This document shows, piece after piece, positions 1 through 5,085 of a stretch of 5,085 bases of DNA. How positions within the stretch are numbered: the stretch's first letter is position 1; each line of letters starts with the position of its first letter. The DNA comes from Bordetella parapertussis (lineage in GTDB: Bacteria; Pseudomonadota; Gammaproteobacteria; Burkholderiales; Burkholderiaceae_A). The notes beneath the pieces are model-generated. The model saw only the letters and a list, made by a program, of their open reading frames with translations. It was not told where the DNA came from and searched no databases. The DNA is taken from the NCBI GenBank assembly GCA_945901825.1, contig CAMDMC010000055.1, positions 1 through 5,085 on the forward strand. The letters run 5' to 3'. The translations under genes and the position numbers were made by a program.

Positions 1-251
1 GCGGCATCAAAGCCCGCCTGCAGGGCCGTGGACTGCCCATAGTTACGCACCAAGAAAAGCGGCTTAAGCCAGCTGCGCTCAGAGGCGAGTTCCCTCAGAC
101 GGCGAGCCGTGCTGTCACGTGAGCCGTCGTCAATAAGAATAAGCTCGAAGGTGCTGCCAAAGCTTAGCGATAAGGCATCGTCAATGGCCTGCACCAGCCG
201 CGTTACAGACTCTTCTTCATTAAAAACAGGAATAACCACCGAGAGCTTCAT
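1..251 (-). CDS. GT2-family glycosyltransferase, N-terminal part (polyprenyl-phosphate sugar transferase type)
   Basis: Only the first 83 codons are present; the gene runs off the left edge. The protein opens with MKLSVVIPVFNEEESVTRLV, the classic first strand and nucleotide-sugar site of a GT-A fold GT2 enzyme. LILIDDGSRDST follows at about residues 37-48, with the conserved Asp-Asp that contacts the nucleotide, and then LVRNYGQSTALQAGFDA at 67-83, matching the RNxGQxxALxAG block of the ArnC, GtrB and DPM1-like group. That group moves a sugar from a nucleotide donor to undecaprenyl or dolichyl phosphate on the cytoplasmic membrane face. Its C-terminal membrane helices, which would confirm the subgroup, are outside the window. 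The ATG lies 9 bp after the stop of the GT39 gene and has no good Shine-Dalgarno, so co-transcription and translational coupling are likely. The pairing suggests it makes the lipid-linked donor for the GT39 enzyme. GT2 membership is very secure; the substrate is unknown. Confidence 0.93.
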   Translation of the reverse strand, partial: MKLSVVIPVFNEEESVTRLVQAIDDALSLSFGSTFELILIDDGSRDSTARRLRELASERSWLKPLFLVRNYGQSTALQAGFDA

Positions 252-260
252 GAGGCGATT

Positions 261-1961
261 CTAACGGACGGGTGTAATTAGAACGGCCTCGGCGGGGGTC
301 TGCACGCGTGTTTCCGAAAGCGGTTTTGGGGAGGCCATTGCGCGAATCTGCTCTAACTCTTCCCTATTGCGCGAGACAAAAAGTATGGAAGACACCGCAG
401 CCAGCTCCGCGGCAAGAGGCTTTTGCAGCGCCCAGTGATGCTCTGCTGACCCAAGGTTTTTAGGCTCGCTGGCGCCTGCAGCGCCATCATCATCCGTGCC
501 CCCTGCGGCCAATGCCGTAACTTCCAGCCCCGGATCCCAATACACCACCGCGTACTCGCGCCCAAGCCTGGCATCCAGATAGGCCAGGGCATGGCGGTCT
601 TTGGAGGCAATAAACTGCGGACGTGCCTCGCTGGGCAGGCTTTCTAAATAGGTATCCACATTCACGGCTAGGCTTTCCAAAGCCAGAAAAGGAACGCGTG
701 GGTCTTTGCCCGCAACGCCAGCCCAGCCAAGTCTTTCGAGTCCTACAGGTAGCAATAAGAACGCCGCGGTGAACCCCACGTTCAAAAGAAGGCTTACAGG
801 CAGGCCAAGGCTTTTCATCGAGCGCCCAAAAAAACGTGAGCGAAAAATCTGGTTGCTTGCTGCGCACCAGAGGCCCACCACGGCAAGCGCAACCCCTACG
901 GAGGCAGGTGCCGCCCAATTGGCTTCCACCTTGCCCGTAAGCGCCTGCAGGCTCACCACAAGCAGCATGGGCCATGCAAAAACCAGTGAAAGCCTCACGC
1001 CCGCATCCATGGCAAAGGGAGAGCCACCCGGCCCTCGCGAGACCGAGGTCGACTGACCCCACCCCACCAGGCTCTTGAGGCTTAACCATAAAAAGGCCAG
1101 AAGCACCAAGGGGCTCATCACTAAAAACTGAGCCATCCAAAACTCCCCAAGACTGCCCGCATTTAAAAAAGCATCACCCTTGCCCTCGGCATAGCCCAGA
1201 GTGTGATTAAAGGTTGGGAAGCCCCACTCGGAATTCCAGAAAAGGTTAGGGCTAAAAACCGCCATGGCCACCAATAAGGTGAGCCAGGGCCCGGTACGCA
1301 GAAGCATTCCCTCTCGCCACAATACAAAGGCAACAGGAAGTGCAAACACGGCCATGCTGTATTTCGTGAGAAGGCCTAAGCCGCAGATCACACCAAGAAC
1401 AATCCAGGCAACTTCATTGGAACCCACGGTTAGGCCTTGGGAACTTAAGCGTGAGCGTGACGGCATGCCGCTGGTTAAGGCCCACACAAAAGCCCAAATC
1501 GCCCAGGACCACCAAAGCAAAAGCCAGGCATCGGTGGTTGCGATTTGACTGTAAAAACCCACGAGAGGCATGGTGAGAAAAAGCCCCGCCGCCCATACGC
1601 TTGCTGAAAGACTGCGCCAAAGTGTCCAGGCAGTAAGCCCCACGCCAAGGCTGGCAAGCCCAAGAGCCAAGGGCTGAAGCATGCGCACGCAGCCCGCCGT
1701 CTCGCTTCCACAGAGTCCAGTTGATGTCGCAATGGCCCACGCAATAAAAGGTGGCTTTGAAAAGTAGCCCGCCTGCAACTCGCGCGACCAGACCAGGTAC
1801 TGCGCCTCGTCGATGGCAAGGGGTACATCCCAAAAAAAAGTCATTACCAGCCGGGCAAGCAGCACCAGCAGCAGAACGAAAAACACAGCACTAAGGACCC
1901 GGGCTCCCGTCCATAGGGAGTCTGAGGCCATTGGGGAGAGTCGAAAGGCGGAGCCGCTCAT
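261..1961 (-). CDS. GT39/ArnT-like polytopic glycosyltransferase
   Basis: Complete 566-residue GT-C type membrane glycosyltransferase, related to ArnT and protein mannosyltransferases. These use a polyprenyl-phosphate sugar and act on the periplasmic side of the inner membrane. After the first membrane helix (about 22-44) comes the family signature AIDEAQYLVWSRELQAGYFS with the acidic pair D51-E52, followed by KPP at 69-71. Other family blocks are TTDAWLLLWW (142-151), GLGLLTKYSM (194-203), SPNLFWNSEWGFPTF (237-251) and EANWAAPA (346-353). About eleven to twelve membrane helices end near 407, followed by a soluble periplasmic domain of about 160 residues. That domain has an acidic, glycine-rich low-complexity stretch at about 487-509, which looks like a lineage-specific insert. 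The start at M1 gives the longest reading; M11 is an alternative, and neither has a clear Shine-Dalgarno. An 8-T run lies in codons 41-44. The adjacent GT2 gene probably supplies its lipid-linked donor. The acceptor (lipid A, O-antigen or protein) cannot be read from the sequence, so arnT is not assigned. Confidence 0.93.
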   Translation of the reverse strand: MSGSAFRLSPMASDSLWTGARVLSAVFFVLLLVLLARLVMTFFWDVPLAIDEAQYLVWSRELQAGYFSKPPFIAWAIATSTGLCGSETAGCVRMLQPLALGLASLGVGLTAWTLWRSLSASVWAAGLFLTMPLVGFYSQIATTDAWLLLWWSWAIWAFVWALTSGMPSRSRLSSQGLTVGSNEVAWIVLGVICGLGLLTKYSMAVFALPVAFVLWREGMLLRTGPWLTLLVAMAVFSPNLFWNSEWGFPTFNHTLGYAEGKGDAFLNAGSLGEFWMAQFLVMSPLVLLAFLWLSLKSLVGWGQSTSVSRGPGGSPFAMDAGVRLSLVFAWPMLLVVSLQALTGKVEANWAAPASVGVALAVVGLWCAASNQIFRSRFFGRSMKSLGLPVSLLLNVGFTAAFLLLPVGLERLGWAGVAGKDPRVPFLALESLAVNVDTYLESLPSEARPQFIASKDRHALAYLDARLGREYAVVYWDPGLEVTALAAGGTDDDGAAGASEPKNLGSAEHHWALQKPLAAELAAVSSILFVSRNREELEQIRAMASPKPLSETRVQTPAEAVLITPVR

Positions 1962-1981
1962 GCTGGTTCACAATATACGTC
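1962..1981. other. 20-bp divergent intergenic gap
   Basis: This is all that separates the GT39 start codon (minus strand, 1961-1959) from the dnaE start codon (1982-1984). It cannot hold two sigma70 promoters with leaders, so at least one promoter must lie inside the opposite gene. Neither start is preceded by a purine-rich Shine-Dalgarno. An AT-rich core (AATATA at 1972-1977) could be read as a -10 element, but it is too close to both starts for me to call a promoter. Confidence 0.8.
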
Positions 1982-4900
1982 ATGGCCTTCGTTCACCTTC
2001 GTCTGCACTCGGAATATTCCATAGCCGATGGCATTGTTCGTCTCAAAGATGCCGTGGCCGCAGTGGCCGAAGACAGCCAGCCCGCCTTGGCTCTTACCGA
2101 CCTGAACAACACCTTTGGCTTTATTAAGTTCTACAAGGCCGCGCGTGCCAAGGGCGTTAAGCCCATTCTTGGCACGGATGTCTTTATTACGAATGAGGCC
2201 GACCGGGACCGCCCCTACCGCGCGCTGCTGCTTATTCAGAACGAGACGGGCTACAAAAACCTGTGCGAGCTTTTGTCGCAGGCTTATCTCACCAACAGCT
2301 TCAAAGACCGTGCGGAAGTTCGGTTTGAGTGGTTTGCCGAGTTTGCGGGGGGGCTTTTGTGTCTGTCGGGCGCCTCTACCGGGGAGGTGGGCCAGTGCCT
2401 GTTAACGGGGTCCGAGCAAAGCATGGCCCTTGCGCGCCAGGCCGCCCAGCGCTACGCCCAGGTGTTTGGCGACCGGTTTTATTTGGAAGTGCAGCGCGTA
2501 GGCTTTGCCGATGACGAGCGCCTGCTTCGCCAGACAGTGGCGCTTGCCCTTCAGACCAAGCTTGTTTTGGTGGCTACCCATCCGGTTCAGTTCTTAAAGC
2601 CCGAGGACTACCGCTCGCATGAGGCTCGCGTTTGCATTGCCCAGGGCGACACCCTTGCCAACCCCAAGCGTCAGCGCCTCTTTACCGAAGAGCAGTATTT
2701 AAAGTCGAGCCAAGAGATGGCCGAGCTCTTTCACGACCTGCCTGTGGCCTTAGAGAACACGCTTACCATTGCCCAGCGCTGCAACTTCACCATGAACCTG
2801 GGTACGCCTCAGCTGCCCAACTTCCCCACGCCGCATGGCGAAAGCCTGGAAGACTACCTTAGGCTTTCAAGCCGTGAGGGCCTTTCAAAGCGCTTGGTGC
2901 AACGCTACCCCGAGGCGGCGCTGCGTGAGGAGCGTAGGCCCGGCTACGAGGTACGGTTGGAGCTTGAGTGCGACACCATTATTCAAATGGGTTTTCCCGG
3001 TTACTTTTTAATTGTGGCGGACTTCATTAACTGGGCGAAGAACAATGGCGTGCCGGTGGGCCCTGGGCGCGGCTCAGGCGCGGGCTCGCTTGTGGCCTAC
3101 AGCCTTGGCATTACCGACCTTGACCCCTTGCCCTACAACCTTCTGTTCGAAAGGTTCTTAAACCCCGAGCGGGTAAGCATGCCCGACTTCGACATCGACT
3201 TCTGCCAAGAAAAACGTCAGCGCGTTATTGACTACGTGCGCGAGCGTTACGGGCGCGATGCGGTGAGCCAGATTGTTACGTTTGGAACCATGGCCTCGCG
3301 CGCCGTCATTCGCGATGCAGGGCGCGTGCTTGATCTTCCCTATAACCTCTGCGATCAGCTTTCCAAACTTATTCCAGTGGTTCAGGCCAAGCCCTTGTCT
3401 CTTGAAGAGGCTCGAAAGAAGGAGCCGATTCTTGCCGAGCGCGAGAAAAAAGAAGACGAGGTGCGCGAGCTGCTTGCTGTGGCCGGTCCACTTGAAGATT
3501 TGGTGCGTAATGTGGGCATGCATGCGGGCGGCGTTCTTATTGCACCAGGCAGGCTCACTGACTTCTGCCCGCTCTACCAGGCGCCGGGCGCCAAGGCAGA
3601 CGAAGGCGTCGTCAGCATGTACGACAAAGATGACGTAGAAGCCGCGGGCTTGGTGAAGTTTGACTTCCTGGGCTTGAAGAACCTCACCATTATTCAGGCG
3701 GCGGTTGACACCATTAACACGGTTTACAAGGGGGCGAAGCCGCATTGGGGGGAAATTTGCGTGGGCTCGCCCAGCGCCACCATGGGCTTGCCGAGCGTTG
3801 TGAACGATTCGCCCGGCGCCGCAACGCAACTGTCAGACGTTCGGCCAGTCGCGCCGCGGGACACGCTTTCTTTAGAAGACCTCAACGGCTTTAACGACCC
3901 CGCGGCCTATCAAATTCTGAAAGACGCCAACACCACAGGCATCTTCCAGGTGGAATCCGCAGGCATGCGTCGTTATTTGGTGAAGCTTGCGCCCGATCAG
4001 TTCGAAGACATCATTGCCATGCTGGCGCTCTACCGGCCCGGGCCCTTGAACTCGGGCATGGTGGACGACTTTATTCTGCGTAAGCGCGGTCAGCAGGCTA
4101 TTGATTACTTTCACCCCGATCTCAAAGACTGTCTTGCCCCCACCTACGGTGTCATTGTTTATCAAGAGCAGGTGATGCAAATTGCGCAAATTATTGCGGG
4201 CTATTCGCTGGGGGGTGCCGACCTTCTGCGTCGCGCAATGGGCAAGAAGAAGGCCGAAGAGATGGCCCAGCAGCGAAGTATTTTCTTGGAAGGGGCGCTA
4301 AAAAAAGGTCACACCGAAAAGCTTGCCACACAGCTATTCGACCTGATGGAGAAGTTCGCGGAATACGGCTTTAACAAGAGCCATACCGCGGCCTATGCGG
4401 TTATTACTTATCAGACCGCCTGGCTGAAGGCGCATTACCCGGCCGAGTTTATGGCAGCCACCCTGTCAGCGGATATGGACGACACCGACAAGGTGGCTTT
4501 TCTGGTGGCCGATGCGAAGGCCAATGGGCTTGCAGTGTTGCCGCCCGATATTAATGCGTCGGCGTATCGGTTTGAGCCGGTCGTCGGCGCTGCGAGCTCC
4601 GATGGTCGGCTTCAGGCGAGGGAAGACTTTCACTCCTCGCGCGAAGAGATCACGCGTTCGGATCAAAAGTCTTCCCCGCCTCCTGATGCTCGAGCCCAAG
4701 ATTCTCAAGGGCTCGAAGGGCAGGTCGGCGCCGAGCGCGTGATCTCTTCGCGCGAGGGGTCGAGCCTGCCCCCGAGCCTTAAGGCGAAAGCTCACTCAAT
4801 TCGTTATGGCTTGGGAGCCATTCGCGGCGTGGGCGAATCGGCGGTTATGAACATTCTGAAGGCGCGCGAAGAGGGTCCCTTCACCGACCTGTTTAACTTT

Positions 4901-5085
4901 TGTACTCGTGTGGACCGAAAGCTTGTCAACAAGCGTGCCATGGAGGCGCTGGTGAAGTCGGGCGCCTTCGATGCACTGCATCCGCAGGGCCGACAGGGCA
5001 GGGCGCAGCTGGTGGCAGGCATCGCCCTTGCTGTGCAGGCTGCTGATATTGCCGAGGCCCAGGCCCATCAAGGCGGGCTCTTTGA
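1982..5085 (+). CDS. dnaE: DNA polymerase III alpha subunit, 3'-truncated by the window edge
   Basis: An open frame of 1034 complete codons plus two bases encodes the replicative polymerase alpha subunit; E. coli DnaE has 1160 residues. The start MAFVHLRLHSEYS fits the family N-terminus, so upstream TTG or other starts are not needed. The PHP domain reads HLRLH where metal-binding forms have HLHxH, suggesting a metal-free PHP domain as in E. coli. The palm has GPGRGSGAGS (360-369), then PDFDIDF with catalytic D404 and D406, and the third aspartate D561 in KFDFLG. Fingers blocks include ALYRPGPLNSGMVDDF, YQEQVMQIAQ, GGADLLRRAMGKKK and YGFNKSHTAAYA. The window stops at QGGLF (1030-1034), which aligns with the internal beta-clamp-binding motif QADMF of E. 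coli; the OB fold and tau-binding tail are missing. Catalytic spacing is close to E. coli (401/403/555), but the clamp motif comes about 110 residues later because of two in-frame insertions, one of about 40 residues near 580-620 and one of about 68 near 868-935. No frameshift or stop interrupts the frame. Identity is essentially certain. Confidence 0.99.
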   Translation, partial: MAFVHLRLHSEYSIADGIVRLKDAVAAVAEDSQPALALTDLNNTFGFIKFYKAARAKGVKPILGTDVFITNEADRDRPYRALLLIQNETGYKNLCELLSQAYLTNSFKDRAEVRFEWFAEFAGGLLCLSGASTGEVGQCLLTGSEQSMALARQAAQRYAQVFGDRFYLEVQRVGFADDERLLRQTVALALQTKLVLVATHPVQFLKPEDYRSHEARVCIAQGDTLANPKRQRLFTEEQYLKSSQEMAELFHDLPVALENTLTIAQRCNFTMNLGTPQLPNFPTPHGESLEDYLRLSSREGLSKRLVQRYPEAALREERRPGYEVRLELECDTIIQMGFPGYFLIVADFINWAKNNGVPVGPGRGSGAGSLVAYSLGITDLDPLPYNLLFERFLNPERVSMPDFDIDFCQEKRQRVIDYVRERYGRDAVSQIVTFGTMASRAVIRDAGRVLDLPYNLCDQLSKLIPVVQAKPLSLEEARKKEPILAEREKKEDEVRELLAVAGPLEDLVRNVGMHAGGVLIAPGRLTDFCPLYQAPGAKADEGVVSMYDKDDVEAAGLVKFDFLGLKNLTIIQAAVDTINTVYKGAKPHWGEICVGSPSATMGLPSVVNDSPGAATQLSDVRPVAPRDTLSLEDLNGFNDPAAYQILKDANTTGIFQVESAGMRRYLVKLAPDQFEDIIAMLALYRPGPLNSGMVDDFILRKRGQQAIDYFHPDLKDCLAPTYGVIVYQEQVMQIAQIIAGYSLGGADLLRRAMGKKKAEEMAQQRSIFLEGALKKGHTEKLATQLFDLMEKFAEYGFNKSHTAAYAVITYQTAWLKAHYPAEFMAATLSADMDDTDKVAFLVADAKANGLAVLPPDINASAYRFEPVVGAASSDGRLQAREDFHSSREEITRSDQKSSPPPDARAQDSQGLEGQVGAERVISSREGSSLPPSLKAKAHSIRYGLGAIRGVGESAVMNILKAREEGPFTDLFNFCTRVDRKLVNKRAMEALVKSGAFDALHPQGRQGRAQLVAGIALAVQAADIAEAQAHQGGLF
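3761..3823 (+). repeat. Degenerate 21-bp tandem repeat in dnaE insertion 1
   Basis: Three consecutive 21-bp (seven-codon) units, 3761-3781, 3782-3802 and 3803-3823, encode VGSPSAT, MGLPSVV and NDSPGAA. The first 16 bases of units 1 and 2 match at 13 positions; unit 3 matches unit 1 at about 10 of 16 and is the least certain. The array sits in a stretch of about 40 residues that E. coli DnaE lacks, between KFDFLG (D561) and GIFQVES (E658). The period keeps the reading frame, so expansion by duplication is a reasonable origin. Confidence 0.55.
4614..4681. repeat. Inverted repeat forming hairpin 1 (16 bp with one bulged A)
   Basis: GGGAAGACTTT at 4620-4630 pairs perfectly with AAAGTCTTCCC at 4666-4676. 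Past a single unpaired A (4619), AGGCG at 4614-4618 pairs with CGCCT at 4677-4681, giving 16 pairs. The 35-nt loop holds the whole left arm of the 22-bp inverted repeat. This is longer than expected by chance at this spacing. Confidence 0.85.
4635..4757. repeat. Perfect 22-bp inverted repeat (arms 4635-4656 and 4736-4757)
   Basis: The arm 4635-4656 (begins CCTCGCGCGAAG, ends ATCACGCG) is the exact reverse complement of 4736-4757, with 79 nt between them. Past one mismatch at the inner end four more bases pair, and past one at the outer end two more pair. Each arm contains the self-complementary octamer TCGCGCGA, so the arms also encode similar peptides in the same frame (SSREE and SSREG). By rough counting, a perfect 22-bp inverted repeat with arms within about 100 nt is not expected by chance in 5 kb. 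The long stem can form in DNA or mRNA, but not at the same time as the two flanking hairpins in simple nested form. Confidence 0.95.
4690..4716. repeat. Short hairpin 2 (8-bp stem, 11-nt loop)
   Basis: TCGAGCCC (4690-4697) pairs with GGGCTCGA (4709-4716) across an 11-nt loop. A stem of this size could arise by chance on its own; its relevance comes from sitting exactly between the two larger hairpins of the insertion. Confidence 0.6.
4718..4771. repeat. Hairpin 3 (10 bp with one bulge) enclosing the right 22-nt arm
   Basis: GGGCAGG (4718-4724) pairs with CCTGCCC (4765-4771). Past one bulged G (4764), TCG (4725-4727) pairs with CGA (4761-4763). The loop contains the whole right arm of the 22-bp inverted repeat. 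The stem is weak evidence alone, but it mirrors hairpin 1 on the other side of the insertion. Confidence 0.5.

Larger units (their letters stand above)
4583..4786 (+). other. In-frame insertion of about 68 codons in dnaE, rich in inverted repeats
   Basis: E. coli DnaE has about ten residues between the F of the PPDIN...F block and the YGIGAIKGVG block. Here there are 78, from F864 to Y942. The added peptide is hydrophilic and rich in Ser, Arg, Glu, Gln and Pro (for example SSREEITRSDQKSSPPP), so it probably forms a flexible surface loop in the fingers domain. The DNA is packed with inverted repeats listed separately, and an imperfect direct repeat (GTCGGCGC..CGAGC) occurs at 4583-4597 and 4724-4736. 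Flanking codons return cleanly to conserved sequence with no frame change. Boundaries are approximate, because beta-proteobacterial DnaE proteins often have a somewhat longer loop here than E. coli. I find no intein or intron signature. Confidence 0.8.

Noticed and set aside
470..486. Small hairpin TGGCGC/GCGCCA in the low-complexity part of the GT39 gene, plus palindromes at 1034-1041 and 1461-1470
   Set aside because: Six-bp stems and 8-10-bp palindromes are expected several times by chance in 5 kb of GC-rich DNA, so I do not link them to the dnaE element.
1414..1833. Minus-strand frames overlapping the GT39 gene in other phases
   Set aside because: They are shadows of the membrane protein gene, with no family motifs, whereas the GT39 frame contains all expected blocks.
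1972..1977. AATATA/TATATT as a -10 promoter element between the divergent genes
   Set aside because: It would place transcription starts at or inside the start codons, no convincing -35 accompanies it on either strand, and a single hexamer is weak evidence.
2346..2352. Run of seven G as a possible frameshift in dnaE
   Set aside because: The frame on both sides (EWFAEFAGG then LLCLSGASTGEVG) matches the expected DnaE segment, so the run is correct as given.
3158..3829. Long minus-strand open frame (223 codons) antisense to dnaE
   Set aside because: It lies fully within the confirmed dnaE frame, has no recognisable domain, and is explained by the GC-rich codon pattern of the sense gene.
4583..4786. 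Intein or self-splicing intron in dnaE
   Set aside because: The insertion is only about 68 codons, lacks intein splice motifs (N-terminal Cys/Ser block, TxxH, terminal His-Asn) and lacks group I or II intron core features, and it stays in frame.
4466..4795. Minus-strand open frame of 109 codons spanning the palindromic dnaE insertion
   Set aside because: It is antisense to dnaE with Arg-rich, low-information sequence; long inverted repeats tend to be open on both strands. No start signal supports it.

Overview
The window reads as a piece of a betaproteobacterial chromosome, most likely Burkholderiales. The main reason is the long plus-strand gene, whose recalled signature blocks (GPGRGSGAGS, NPERVSMPDFDIDFC, NVGMHAGGVLIAP, ADMDDTDKV, LPPDINASAYRFEP) match beta-type replicative DNA polymerase III alpha subunits better than the gamma or alpha-proteobacterial versions. 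Family or genus placement (for example Sutterellaceae) would be a guess.

Layout: two minus-strand genes fill 1-1961. The upstream one (261-1961) encodes a complete 566-residue GT39/ArnT-like membrane glycosyltransferase. Nine bases after its stop begins a GT2 glycosyltransferase (1-251), cut by the window edge after 83 codons. The GT2 is of the type that loads a sugar onto a polyprenyl phosphate and the GT39 is of the type that takes a sugar from such a lipid, so the pair plausibly decorates lipid A or another envelope glycan. The plus strand holds dnaE from 1982 to the window end (1034 complete codons, no stop reached). It is cut at the internal beta-clamp-binding motif. The dnaE and GT39 start codons point away from each other with only 20 bp between them. 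There is no RNA gene, CRISPR array, insertion sequence or convincing terminator.

The unusual part lies inside dnaE. The catalytic core is intact, but the fingers region carries two in-frame insertions relative to E. coli DnaE: about 40 residues (around 3720-3870), partly made of degenerate 21-bp tandem repeats, and about 68 residues (around 4583-4786). The second is built from nested inverted repeats: a perfect 22-bp inverted repeat with arms 79 nt apart, a 16-bp stem with one bulge, and two shorter stems. The shorter stems tile into three consecutive hairpins, and the two outer ones hold the complementary 22-nt arms in their loops. This resembles the principle of in-frame palindromic elements in coding genes (as in Rickettsia RPEs), but I recognise no known family. 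It is the best candidate for something undescribed in this window.
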